Assembly: GCA_910589385.1 (NCBI GenBank)
Contig: CAJUTU010000019.1
Location: 1-63,719 of the forward strand
Direction of reading: 5' to 3'
Length of the DNA: 63,719 bases
Source of the DNA: an uncultured Lachnospiraceae bacterium
Lineage (GTDB): Bacteria; Bacillota; Clostridia; Lachnospirales; Lachnospiraceae
How positions within the stretch are numbered: position 1 is the stretch's first letter; every line of letters starts with the position of its first letter. Under the pieces are notes generated by a model. The model searched no databases and had not been told where the DNA came from. It worked only from the letters and a program-made list of their open reading frames with translations. Both the position numbers and the translations under genes were made by a program. Positions 51,990-60,695 of the stretch are shown piece by piece.

Positions 51990-52688
51990 ATGTTCTATTT
52001 TGGATATGATTCAACTTATATTTTAGTATTGATCGGGGTAGCAATATGTCTTTTGGCTTCCTCCCGCGTGAATCGTGTGTTCCGCAAATATTCCAGTGTC
52101 CGAAGCCATTCCGGGATGACAGGAAAAGAGGCAGCAGAAAAGATTTTGAGGGCAAATGGTATTTATGACGTCCAGGTGAGGCATATTTCTGGTAATCTAA
52201 CGGATCATTATGATCCCAGGAATAAGACATTAGGATTGTCAGATTCCACCTATGGTTCGGCTTCTGTTGCGGCAATCGGGGTAGCAGCCCATGAATGCGG
52301 CCACGCGGTACAGCATGCAACAGGCTATATGCCGTTACAGCTGCGCGGCGCATTGGTTCCGGTGGCAAATTTTGGTTCTGCCATTGCATGGCCGCTCATC
52401 TTGATTGGTCTGATGATCAGCAGCAGGTCAGCAATACTTTTTATTGACCTGGGAATTCTGCTGTTTTCTGCGGCAGTGCTCTTTCAGATCGTAACGCTGC
52501 CGGTGGAGTTTAACGCTTCCAGCCGTGCCGTAAAAGTGCTTGAGAAGACAGGGATGCTGTATCCCGAGGAAGTAAAACAGACAAAAGCCGTGCTGAGTGC
52601 GGCGGCCCTTACCTATGTGGCGGGCGCGGCATCAGCAGTCTTGCAGCTTCTTCGGCTGCTCATTATCGGAGGACGCAGACGGGAATAA
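51990..52688 (+). CDS. Membrane zinc metallopeptidase (YugP-like)
   Basis: 232 residues. An N-terminal helix (YILVLIGVAICLLASSRV) anchors the protein. The zinc motif AAHECGHAVQHATGY (HExxH-type) is at about residue 95, followed by two or three further helices (AWPLILIGLMISS, ILFIDLGILLFSAAVLF). EFNASSRAVKVLE supplies the second Glu/Asn region typical of the family, and C-terminal helices end in a basic tail. The biological substrate of YugP-type peptidases is not established. It sits between fmt and rsmB in the conserved block, suggesting a general envelope function. Confidence 0.9.
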   Translation: MFYFGYDSTYILVLIGVAICLLASSRVNRVFRKYSSVRSHSGMTGKEAAEKILRANGIYDVQVRHISGNLTDHYDPRNKTLGLSDSTYGSASVAAIGVAAHECGHAVQHATGYMPLQLRGALVPVANFGSAIAWPLILIGLMISSRSAILFIDLGILLFSAAVLFQIVTLPVEFNASSRAVKVLEKTGMLYPEEVKQTKAVLSAAALTYVAGAASAVLQLLRLLIIGGRRRE

Positions 52689-52707
52689 CTGACAATAGGA
52701 GATGTGT

Positions 52708-52757
52708 ACCAAGAACGGCTTGTGTGGATAGTATGGTATGCAGAAGAAGCCGTTGGT
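52708..52757 (+). repeat. Long inverted repeat upstream of rsmB
   Basis: AACGGCTT (52714-52721) pairs with AAGCCGTT (52747-52754), extended by ACC/GGT across a 3-base bulge, giving an 11-pair stem. No T-tract follows, so it is not a normal terminator. It sits about 45 bases before the rsmB start and could be an RNA processing or translation-control element. Confidence 0.5.
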
Positions 52758-52801
52758 GGCAAAAGTTGTGTATTGACAGTTGTGCCTGTTGGAGGTTTGA
52801 T

Positions 52802-54184
52802 ATGGCAAAAGCGATCAACGAGAGAGAACTGGTACTGGAAATCCTCATGGAAGTGACGGAGCATGGCCAGTACAGCCACAATGTTCTGCGTGATGTCCTG
52901 AGTAAATATCAATATTTGGAAAAAAAAGAACGGGCCTTTATCACGCGTGTCACAGAGGGCACGTTGGAGCATATGATAGAACTTGACTATATACTGGATG
53001 TGTTCTCAAAAGTAAAGGTTCAGAAGATGAAGCCTGTCATCCGCAATATTCTGCGGAGCGGGGTATATCAGTTAAAATATATGGATACCGTGCCGGACTC
53101 AGCGGTCTGCAATGAAGCTGTGAAGCTGGCAGTGAAAAAAGGGTATGCAGGCCTTCGTGGATTTGTAAATGGAGTATTGCGTAATGTGGCGAGGAACCTG
53201 TCCCAGGTGCAGTACCCAAAAGACCCGGCAGAGCGGATGTCTGTGCAGTATTCTATACCCATGTGGATCTTGAAACTCTGGCTTTCGGAGTATGGGCCTC
53301 AGATTGTGGAAACTATGCTCAGTGACTTTCAGAAGGAGAAGCCTTTGATGATCCGCAGCAGATTGGATCAAGAGGATATCCGGCAGGAGGCGGAAGTACT
53401 ACAAAAGCATTTAGAGGCAGAAGGGGTACAAATAAGCAGTCACCCCTATCTTCCCTATGCATTTTCTATTTCTCATTATGATCATCTAGGAAATCTGGAA
53501 AGCTTCCGCAAAGGCATGTTTTCTGTGCAGGATGTAAGTTCCATGCTGGTCTGCGAGACGGCGGCTCCTCAGGAAGGAGATGTGGTTCTGGATGTGTGCG
53601 CTGCGCCAGGCGGCAAGTCAGTCCAGATAGCGGAAAAGCTGAAAGGAACAGGGCTTGTGGAGGCGCGTGACCTGACTGGTTATAAAGCAGGACTGATCCA
53701 GGAGGGCATGGAACGTGCCGGACTTTTCAATATGCGGGTCGTACAGATGGACGCACGGATAGAGGATGCGGCTTCAGTGGAAAAGGCGGATATCGTAATT
53801 GCGGATCTGCCCTGCTCGGGACTGGGTGTGCTGGGGAAAAAGACAGATTTAAAATATAAGATAACTGAAGAAGGGGTAGAAAGCCTTGTAAAACTCCAGA
53901 GAGAGATTTTGTCAGTTGTAAAAGCTTATGTAAAGCCAGGCGGAACTTTGGTATATAGTACATGTACAGTCAATCCGGCAGAGAACAGAGACAATGTACA
54001 CTGGTTTCTAGATCAGTACCCGGAATTTTCTCTTCAGGATATCCGGGACAGGCTCTGTGAAGAATTGAGGCGCGACGTGCAGGAAAAGGGGTGGATCCAG
54101 CTTTTACCTGGTATTCACAAAAGCGATGGTTTTTTTCTGGCATGTTTTCGAAAAGAGGACCGTACAGGCGTTAGCAAGCGCTGA
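52802..54184 (+). CDS. rsmB: 16S rRNA (cytosine-967 C5) methyltransferase
   Basis: 461 residues. An N-terminal NusB-like RNA-binding domain (about 1-140, LVLEILMEV, RAFITRVTEGTLE, VPDSAVCNEAVKLAVK) is followed by the Fmu methyltransferase core. SAM loop: VLDVCAAPGGKS; second motif VIADLPCSGLGVLG with the Cys that releases the product; catalytic Cys in VYSTCTVNPAEN. The start at 52802 follows GGAGGTTTGAT; the upstream in-frame extension runs through the hairpin region and lacks a site. It lies 41 bases before rlmN. Confidence 0.95.
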   Translation: MAKAINERELVLEILMEVTEHGQYSHNVLRDVLSKYQYLEKKERAFITRVTEGTLEHMIELDYILDVFSKVKVQKMKPVIRNILRSGVYQLKYMDTVPDSAVCNEAVKLAVKKGYAGLRGFVNGVLRNVARNLSQVQYPKDPAERMSVQYSIPMWILKLWLSEYGPQIVETMLSDFQKEKPLMIRSRLDQEDIRQEAEVLQKHLEAEGVQISSHPYLPYAFSISHYDHLGNLESFRKGMFSVQDVSSMLVCETAAPQEGDVVLDVCAAPGGKSVQIAEKLKGTGLVEARDLTGYKAGLIQEGMERAGLFNMRVVQMDARIEDAASVEKADIVIADLPCSGLGVLGKKTDLKYKITEEGVESLVKLQREILSVVKAYVKPGGTLVYSTCTVNPAENRDNVHWFLDQYPEFSLQDIRDRLCEELRRDVQEKGWIQLLPGIHKSDGFFLACFRKEDRTGVSKR

Positions 54185-54225
54185 TAACATAAATGTTGGC
54201 AAAGAAAAGGAAATGAAAAGAAAAC

Positions 54226-55257
54226 ATGAAAAAGGATATCTGTGCATATACATATGAACAATTGCAGGAAGAGGTGCAAGTCCTTGGAGAGCCGAAATTC
54301 AGGGCCAGGCAGATTTATGAATGGCTGCATGTGAAGCTGGTAGATGACTTTTCAGAAATGCGGAACCTGCCTAAAAATTTTCGTATGCGTTTGCAGGAAC
54401 AATACCAAATCCTTCCTGTTATCATGCTGGAAAGGCAGGAATCTCATCTGGATGGCACGAATAAATTCCTTTTTAGGCTTTATGATGATAATATGGTGGA
54501 AAGTGTGCTGATGCGTTATCATCATGGGAATTCAGTCTGCATCTCATCTCAGGCGGGATGCCGTATGGGGTGTAAGTTCTGTGCTTCGGGGATTGACGGG
54601 CTGGAGCGCAATCTTTCGGCTTCGGAGATGCTGGGCCAGGTTTACCAGATTCAGAAAATCATGGGAGAACGGGTATCCAATGTAGTAGTAATGGGAACCG
54701 GAGAACCTTTGGACAATTACCAGAACCTTTTAATATTTCTGAAAATACTTTCCGGGGAGCACGGACTGCATATCAGCCAGCGCAGCATTACCGTATCGAC
54801 CTGTGGGATCATTCCCAAAATGTATGAACTGGCCCAGGAGCATCTACAAATCACGCTGGCTCTTTCGCTGCATGGCTCCACACAGGAGAAAAGACGGAGG
54901 CTGATGCCTGTGGCAGATGCATATGGTTTGGAAGAGCTTTTGAAGGCATGTGATAATTATTTTCAAGAGACCGGAAGGCGAATTACATTCGAATATAGTT
55001 TGATCCATGGTGTTAATGACACGCAGGAGGATGTACAGGAACTGGTTTCCATATTAAAACCCAGAAATTGCCATTTGAATTTAATACCCGTAAATCCGGT
55101 AAAAGAACGTAATTTTATCAGACCGGACAGTAAAAATGCACAAAATTTCAAAAATAAACTTGAAAAAAACGGAATAAATGTTACTATAAGAAGAGAAATG
55201 GGCGCAGATATTGATGGAGCCTGCGGCCAGCTTAGAAGACGATACATACAGACCTGA
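54226..55257 (+). CDS. rlmN: 23S rRNA/tRNA adenine-C2 methyltransferase (radical SAM)
   Basis: 343 residues. Methylates A2503 of 23S rRNA and certain tRNAs at C2 by a radical mechanism. The Fe-S motif is GCRMGCKFCASG (CxxxCxxC). VVVMGTGEPLDNY, ITVSTCGIIPKM and LALSLHGSTQEKRR are family signatures, and the methyl-carrying C-terminal Cys lies in DIDGACGQLRRR. The N-terminal helix-hairpin-helix domain (KFRARQIYEWLH) binds RNA. It is followed by a 124-base gap with a small GTGCAGC hairpin at 55261 and then the PP2C gene. Confidence 0.96.
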   Translation: MKKDICAYTYEQLQEEVQVLGEPKFRARQIYEWLHVKLVDDFSEMRNLPKNFRMRLQEQYQILPVIMLERQESHLDGTNKFLFRLYDDNMVESVLMRYHHGNSVCISSQAGCRMGCKFCASGIDGLERNLSASEMLGQVYQIQKIMGERVSNVVVMGTGEPLDNYQNLLIFLKILSGEHGLHISQRSITVSTCGIIPKMYELAQEHLQITLALSLHGSTQEKRRRLMPVADAYGLEELLKACDNYFQETGRRITFEYSLIHGVNDTQEDVQELVSILKPRNCHLNLIPVNPVKERNFIRPDSKNAQNFKNKLEKNGINVTIRREMGADIDGACGQLRRRYIQT

Positions 55258-55381
55258 GTAGTGCAGCAGTGGAAAGGCTGCACGGACGATGGTTTTAGAG
55301 AAAAGCAGTTCCGGACGGCGCAGCTTGACACACAGAAGAGAGGATTGACTTGATGCCGGGAGCTGGATAGAGGAGGCAGAT

Positions 55382-56125
55382 ATGAAGACATTTTCAATAA
55401 CCGACGTAGGGATGGTAAGACAGGTGAATCAGGACTATGTCTATACGACAGACAATCCGTTGGGGCCTCTTCCAAATTTATTTGTAGTGGCAGACGGGAT
55501 GGGCGGACATCAGGCTGGGGATTATGCGTCAAAATATACCGTGGAGGTCTTAAAAAGAGAACTGGATCAAAGCAATGAACAAGATGTAGAGAGGGCCATT
55601 GTCTCTGCCATAAAAAAAGCGAATGAAGAAATCATAAAAAAAGCATCCCAGGATTCCCATCTCAAAGGGATGGGTACTACGGTCGTTGTGGCAACGATCG
55701 TGAATCAGATGATGTATTTTGCAAATGTAGGGGACAGCCGTCTGTATTTGATCAATCAAGGGATCACGCAGCTTACCAAGGATCATTCTTTAGTGGAAGA
55801 GATGGTCCGGCTCGGAGGGATCAAGCCGGAGGAGGCGAAGCATCATCCGGATAAAAATATTATTACACGTGCGATCGGGGCAAAGGATACGGTAGACGTG
55901 GATTTTTATGAGCACCGCTTGAAAAAGGGCGACATTATACTGATGTGTACAGACGGACTCAGCAATATGGTGGAGGATGAAGAACTTTTCCATATCGTAC
56001 AGGGGGGAAGGGATATTGTGGAAGCAGGAACTTCCCTCGTAGAAGCGGCAAAAGAAAATGGGGGTACAGATAATATCGGGGTTGTGCTGACAGAACCGTT
56101 TACGGATGAGGTGAGTATATGTTAA
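55382..56125 (+). CDS. prpC: PP2C-type Ser/Thr phosphatase (Stp1/PrpC)
   Basis: 247 residues. Removes phosphate from targets of the PASTA kinase encoded next. Metal-binding motifs of the PP2C family are present: QVNQDYVYT, VADGMGGHQAGDYAS, KGMGTTVVVA, FANVGDSRLYL, LTKDHSLVEEMV, DIILMCTDGLSNMV and GGTDNIGVVL. The protein is cytoplasmic. AGAGGAGG precedes the ATG. It overlaps the kinase gene by seven bases, keeping the opposing enzymes in balance, a standard Firmicutes arrangement. Confidence 0.96.
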   Translation: MKTFSITDVGMVRQVNQDYVYTTDNPLGPLPNLFVVADGMGGHQAGDYASKYTVEVLKRELDQSNEQDVERAIVSAIKKANEEIIKKASQDSHLKGMGTTVVVATIVNQMMYFANVGDSRLYLINQGITQLTKDHSLVEEMVRLGGIKPEEAKHHPDKNIITRAIGAKDTVDVDFYEHRLKKGDIILMCTDGLSNMVEDEELFHIVQGGRDIVEAGTSLVEAAKENGGTDNIGVVLTEPFTDEVSIC

Positions 56126-58239
56126 AAGAAGGTATTTTTTTAGGAAAACGTTATGAGATTCTTGAGCGCATCGGTTCCGGTGGAATGGCAGATGTTTATA
56201 AGGGGAAAGACCATAAGCTGAACCGTCATGTAGCGGTGAAGGTGCTGAAAAGCGATTACCGTTCGGATGAAGTGTTTATCCAGAAGTTTCTGAGTGAGGC
56301 CCAGGCAGCAGCCGGGCTCATGCATCCGAATGTTGTAAATGTCTATGATGTCGGCCAGGACCGCGGCTTGTATTATATGGTCATGGAGCTGGTGGAAGGG
56401 ATCACTCTCAAGGATTATATTGAAAAAAAGGGCCAGCTTTCTGTAAACGAGACGATCAGCATCTCTATCCAGATGGCGACCGGGATCCAGGCGGCTCACA
56501 ACCAACATATCATCCACCGGGATATTAAACCACAGAATATCATTATTTCGAAAGACGGCAAAGTCAAAGTGACGGATTTTGGAATCGCGAGGGCGACTAC
56601 CGCAACTCATACGATCAGTACGAATGTGATGGGGTCGGTACATTATACTTCACCGGAACATGCAAAAGGCGGCGTTGTAGATGAGAAGAGCGATATCTAT
56701 TCCGCCGGGATCACCATGTATGAGATGGTTACCGGACATGTACCCTTTGACGGAGATTCTACGGTTACGGTAGCGATCAAACACCTGCAGGAGGAAGTCC
56801 CGTCGCCGGTGAAGGAAGTGCCGGATATCCCTTATAGCCTGGAATGCATTATACTGAAATGTACACAGAAAAATGCGGCGAACCGATATCAGAACTGCCA
56901 GGAACTGATTCAAGACTTGAAGCGTTCCATGGTTGACCCGGACGGTGATTTTGTAAATAATCCAGAGTATGTACCTGGAGGGGATGAGACGGTCATGATG
57001 TCGGAGGAGGATCAGAGACGGATTCAGAACTATAGCCATCAACAGGAATACTATGAGGAAGAAGATGAGTATGATGACGACTATGATGATGACTATGGCG
57101 ACGACGATTATGAGGATTATGATGAGTACGACCGTAGAGGCGGGCGGGGCGATGGGAATGGTTCCAGTGTCGGGACGATCTTGAAAGTTTTGATGATCCT
57201 TACGGCAGTGATCATCGCTCTTGTAGTGATTTTCATGGCCGCAAGGGCAGGAGGCCTGTTTAAAGCAATTGATATCAAGAATCCCATCCAGGAAGAACAG
57301 GAGACCGAGCAGGTGAGCGTCCCGGATCTGGTTGGCAAGACTGAAGAAGAGGCAAAAAAAGCTTTATCAGAAGTAGGACTGGGATATGGCGTAGGAGGAC
57401 GGGAAGAGTCCGAGGAATTCGAGCGTGGTGAGATTATCAGCCATAGTCCTTCAAAGGATGAAAAGGTAGATGTCAATACAGAGGTCAAAGTCGTGGTCAG
57501 CACTGGTAAGACTGCCCAGAAAAAAGAGGTGCCAAACGTGGCAGGACAGGATGAGGCGGCTGCGAAGAAGGCCATAACAGACAGCGGTTTTGTACCAGAA
57601 GTAGAGTATAAGAGCGACGATAATGTGGAAAACGGCAAGGTCATCAGTTCTTCCCCGAATGCAGGAGCACAGGTGGTGGAAGGGACCAGGATCATCATTT
57701 ACGTGAGTAAGGGGACAGACAAGGTTTCTGTGCCGAGCCTGATCGGACGGAGTAAGGAAGATGCCGCGGCAATTCTTTCCAGTGCACAGCTTGCGGGAAG
57801 TTTATTTGGAGAACAGTACAGTGACCAGTATGAAGAAGGCCAGATCATAGACCAGAATCCGGCAGCAGGGACAAAGGTAGCCAAGGGTACTACAGTGGCA
57901 TATATTGTAAGTAAGGGAAAGGATCCAAAGGATGAGGAACCGGAAGAGCCAAAAGAGCCGGAAGAGCCAGAACAGCCGTCGGTCAATCCTGGTGGAAATC
58001 AAACGACCCAGCCAGGCCAGTCTAACCAGCCGGGCCCGCCCGTAGCTGTACCAGATGTACAAAGCAGGTCTGTGGAACGGGCGATGAGTATGCTTGCGCA
58101 AGCCGGGCTTTCTGGAAGTGTTGTAGGATATGAGTCCAGTACTACGTTGAGTGAGGGGTATGTCCTATATCAGACGGTTACCGGAGAGGCGGCGGAGGGC
58201 TCTACTGTCGGATTGGTAGTCAGCAGCGGCGCTCCTTGA
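56119..58239 (+). CDS. prkC: PASTA-domain Ser/Thr protein kinase
   Basis: A membrane kinase of 706 residues that senses peptidoglycan fragments or lipid II. Kinase domain about 1-270: glycine loop RIGSGGMADVY, VAVKVLK, catalytic HRDIKPQN and DFGIAR, GSVHYTSPEHA activation loop. A juxtamembrane stretch (about 310-338) is extremely rich in Asp, Glu and Tyr. One membrane helix follows (VLMILTAVIIALVVIFMAA). The outside part has four PASTA repeats, each opening with a VPDLVGKT-like motif; a Pro/Glu linker (PEEPKEPEEPEQP) separates the third from the fourth. With the PP2C partner and downstream rsgA it likely tunes growth and wall synthesis. Confidence 0.96.
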   Translation: MLKEGIFLGKRYEILERIGSGGMADVYKGKDHKLNRHVAVKVLKSDYRSDEVFIQKFLSEAQAAAGLMHPNVVNVYDVGQDRGLYYMVMELVEGITLKDYIEKKGQLSVNETISISIQMATGIQAAHNQHIIHRDIKPQNIIISKDGKVKVTDFGIARATTATHTISTNVMGSVHYTSPEHAKGGVVDEKSDIYSAGITMYEMVTGHVPFDGDSTVTVAIKHLQEEVPSPVKEVPDIPYSLECIILKCTQKNAANRYQNCQELIQDLKRSMVDPDGDFVNNPEYVPGGDETVMMSEEDQRRIQNYSHQQEYYEEEDEYDDDYDDDYGDDDYEDYDEYDRRGGRGDGNGSSVGTILKVLMILTAVIIALVVIFMAARAGGLFKAIDIKNPIQEEQETEQVSVPDLVGKTEEEAKKALSEVGLGYGVGGREESEEFERGEIISHSPSKDEKVDVNTEVKVVVSTGKTAQKKEVPNVAGQDEAAAKKAITDSGFVPEVEYKSDDNVENGKVISSSPNAGAQVVEGTRIIIYVSKGTDKVSVPSLIGRSKEDAAAILSSAQLAGSLFGEQYSDQYEEGQIIDQNPAAGTKVAKGTTVAYIVSKGKDPKDEEPEEPKEPEEPEQPSVNPGGNQTTQPGQSNQPGPPVAVPDVQSRSVERAMSMLAQAGLSGSVVGYESSTTLSEGYVLYQTVTGEAAEGSTVGLVVSSGAP

Positions 58240-58276
58240 CGGCCAGGAGATATGGATTTCACTGATGGAAGGTTTT

Positions 58277-59155
58277 ATGGAAGGAAAAATTATGAAAGGA
58301 ATTGCCGGATTCTACTATGTATACATAGTAGGATCCGGCCTTTATGAGTGTAAGGCGAAAGGAAGATTTCGTAAAGAAAAAATAAAACCCCTGGTTGGGG
58401 ATCAGGTTGAGATCAGTGTTTTGGATGAAAGAGAAAAGTCTGGGAATATTGAACGTATACTGCCGAGAAAGAACGAACTGGTGCGTCCTGCTGTGGCGAA
58501 TATTGACCAGGCTTTGGTGGTATTTGCTGTGACAGACCCCAAACCTCATTTCCAACTGTTGGATCGTTTCCTTGTGATGATGGAAAGAAAAGGGATACCA
58601 GTAGTACTTTGTTTTAATAAAAAGGATATTGCTGTCCAGGAGGAAATGGCAGAGTTGAAGGATATCTATAGTGCGTGTGGATATCCGCTTGTGTTGTCCA
58701 GTGCATTGAAACAGGAGAATATTGAATGTGTGAGAAAACTTCTTTGTGGTAAGACAACAGCGATCGCCGGGCCATCCGGGGTGGGAAAGTCTTCCTTGAT
58801 CAATCTTCTACAGTCAGAAGTGCAGATGGAGACTGGCAGCATCAGTAAAAAAATAGCGAGGGGCAGGCATACGACCCGGCATTCGGAGCTGATCCGGATA
58901 GAAAAGGATTCCTATATCATGGATACGCCGGGTTTTAGTTCGCTCTATATCAATGATTTTGAAAAAGAAGAGTTAAAATTATATTTCAGGGAGTTTACTG
59001 CTTTTGAAGGAAGCTGTAGATATTATGGATGTGACCATATACATGAGCCTGGATGTGCGGTTAAGCTGGCTGTGGAGGAAGGGAAAATCCAAAGGACCCG
59101 ATATGGAAACTATCTGGAGATGTACCGGGAGTTAAAGGAAAAGAAAAGATATTAG
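58277..59155 (+). CDS. rsgA: Ribosome small-subunit-dependent GTPase A
   Basis: 292 residues. A late 30S assembly GTPase, circularly permuted. The N-terminal OB fold (IAGFYYVYIVGSGLYECKA) is followed by the G domain in permuted order: G4 CFNKKDI, G1 GPSGVGKSSLIN, G2 RHTTRHSEL and G3 DTPGFSS. The C-terminal zinc finger has C-x4-C-x-H-x5-C, in CRYYGCDHIHEPGC. Start 58277 is chosen because relatives such as Bacillus YloQ begin with a similar M-x-GKI-K stretch; 58265 and 58292 are also possible. In other Firmicutes this protein is a target of the PASTA kinase encoded before it. Confidence 0.95.
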   Translation: MEGKIMKGIAGFYYVYIVGSGLYECKAKGRFRKEKIKPLVGDQVEISVLDEREKSGNIERILPRKNELVRPAVANIDQALVVFAVTDPKPHFQLLDRFLVMMERKGIPVVLCFNKKDIAVQEEMAELKDIYSACGYPLVLSSALKQENIECVRKLLCGKTTAIAGPSGVGKSSLINLLQSEVQMETGSISKKIARGRHTTRHSELIRIEKDSYIMDTPGFSSLYINDFEKEELKLYFREFTAFEGSCRYYGCDHIHEPGCAVKLAVEEGKIQRTRYGNYLEMYRELKEKKRY

Positions 59156-59291
59156 CGTGGGGCAGGCATGTGTTTTGTAAAAAAGGCGGACTGGCGGACG
59201 CCTGGTTTGTTATGCAGATTGGCTGCAAAAGATAAGGGGCTGCAATCCACAGCCTGACCGGTCGTGAATTGTAACGATAAAGGAGCAGAAT

Positions 59292-59954
59292 ATGGATAGA
59301 ATATTGGCACCGTCTATATTGGCGGCGGATTTTAATGTGCTTGGGGAACAAATTAAGGTTTGTGCGGATAAAGGGGCAAAATATCTGCATTTTGATGTGA
59401 TGGACGGGATGTTTGTACCGAATATTTCATTTGGGCTTCCAGTACTGGCTTCAATTCAGGGAAAAGAAGATTTGGTCATGGATGTACATCTTATGATAGA
59501 AGATCCTATCCGATATGTGGATAAGTTTTGTGAAGCAGGGGCAGATATTGTGAATGTCCACTATGAAGCTTGTGGAAACGTGCAGACTGTACTTGATAAA
59601 ATACATGGCTGTGGCAAGAAAGCGGGGATTACGATCAAGCCTGGTACATCGGCAGAGGTGCTTATCCCTTATCTGGGACAAGCAGAATTGTTTCTGGTCA
59701 TGTCTGTGGAGCCAGGGCTTGGCGGACAGGCTTTTATTCCAGGGGCATTGGATAAGATCCGCAGGCTCAGGGCGTTGCTTGAAGAGCGTGGACTGGATGC
59801 AGACGTGGAAGTAGATGGAGGCGTATATCATAGAAATGTCAGGGATGTTTTGGAGGCGGGCGCGAATGTTATCGTATCAGGCTCTTCAGTATTCCGGGGA
59901 AATATTGCAGAAAATGTGTCTGCTTTTGTGGAGATTTTTAAAGATTATGAATAA
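59292..59954 (+). CDS. rpe: Ribulose-phosphate 3-epimerase
   Basis: 220 residues. Interconverts ribulose 5-phosphate and xylulose 5-phosphate in the pentose phosphate pathway. A TIM barrel with SILAADFNVLGEQI, metal-binding His/Asp in HFDVMDGMFVPN, MDVHLMI, VMSVEPGLGGQAF (phosphate loop and catalytic Met region) and VEVDGGV with the catalytic Asp. AAAGGAG precedes ATG. Its stop overlaps the thiN start by eight bases. The order rsgA-rpe-thiN is common in Firmicutes. Confidence 0.96.
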   Translation: MDRILAPSILAADFNVLGEQIKVCADKGAKYLHFDVMDGMFVPNISFGLPVLASIQGKEDLVMDVHLMIEDPIRYVDKFCEAGADIVNVHYEACGNVQTVLDKIHGCGKKAGITIKPGTSAEVLIPYLGQAELFLVMSVEPGLGGQAFIPGALDKIRRLRALLEERGLDADVEVDGGVYHRNVRDVLEAGANVIVSGSSVFRGNIAENVSAFVEIFKDYE

Positions 59955-60627
59955 ACGTACGGTTATTGTCAGCGGAGGGGCGCTGGATGAAAAATTTGCT
60001 ATAGACATCTTAAAAAGTGAAGAGACAGAGTTTATCATTGGCGCTGATCATGGACTAGTGTTTTTATATGAACATGGGATTCTCCCAGATTATATTGTGG
60101 GAGATTTTGACAGCACGCCGGAGGAAATCGTGTCTTATTACCGGGAAAGAACGAATATCCCTATCCGGAAGTTTAATCCTGTCAAGGATGCTTCGGATAC
60201 AGAAATTGCCCTGCGCTTTGGACTGGAGCTGGGACGGAAGCGTATTCTGCTGGCAGGGGCGACGGGAAGCCGCGCAGACCATTTATGGGCAAATGTCCAA
60301 TGCCTAAAAATGGCGCTGGATGCAGGTGCAGATGTGCGTATTGTGGATAGTTATAACCAGATCCGTTTGCTGGATCATGGGGTGACCCTGAAAAAGAAAG
60401 AGGCATATGGCCCTTATTTTTCAGTCTTTCCCCTGTCAGGAACTGTACTGGATTTCAGCATCACAGGGGCAAAGTATCCCTTGTCGCATCACGTTCTTAC
60501 CCCTTATGACAGTTTGTGTGTCAGCAATGAATTTGCAGAGGATGAAGTGGAGATCTCTTTTCCGCTGGGAGTGGTTGTTCTGATGGAGACCAGGGATGTT
60601 CCGATATATATAGATGATAAAATATAA
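59947..60627 (+). CDS. thiN: Thiamine pyrophosphokinase
   Basis: 227 residues. Makes thiamine diphosphate from thiamine and ATP. N-terminal catalytic domain: IIGADHGLVFLYEHGILPDY, VGDFDSTPEE with the metal-binding Asp residues, FNPVKDASDTEIAL and LAGATGSRADHLWAN. The C-terminal beta-sandwich (about 145-227, YFSVFPLSGTVLDFSITG) forms the thiamine site in the dimer. The start at 59947 lies inside the end of rpe (ATGAATAA). It is the last gene of the conserved block before the accessory DNA. I see no thiamine riboswitch. Confidence 0.94.
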   Translation: MNKRTVIVSGGALDEKFAIDILKSEETEFIIGADHGLVFLYEHGILPDYIVGDFDSTPEEIVSYYRERTNIPIRKFNPVKDASDTEIALRFGLELGRKRILLAGATGSRADHLWANVQCLKMALDAGADVRIVDSYNQIRLLDHGVTLKKKEAYGPYFSVFPLSGTVLDFSITGAKYPLSHHVLTPYDSLCVSNEFAEDEVEISFPLGVVVLMETRDVPIYIDDKI

Positions 60628-60644
60628 GGAGATGTGAGAGTGAT

Positions 60645-60695
60645 ATGAAATTAGGAATCGTAATCCTGAACCTAAATTCATATAATTCTATATAA
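60645..60695 (+). pseudogene. Truncated 5' end of a GT2 glycosyltransferase gene
   Basis: Behind AAGGAG, an ATG opens a frame that reads MKLGIVILNLNSYNSI and then stops (TAA at 60693). The pattern M-K-L-G-I-V-I-L-N-x-N-S-Y is the standard beginning of rhamnosyltransferase-like GT2 proteins. Nothing after it continues the family, and the base composition falls sharply at about 60685. This suggests that an insertion or deletion cut the gene here and that the conserved chromosome ends at this point. The motif and stop are seen; the event is inferred. Confidence 0.6.
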
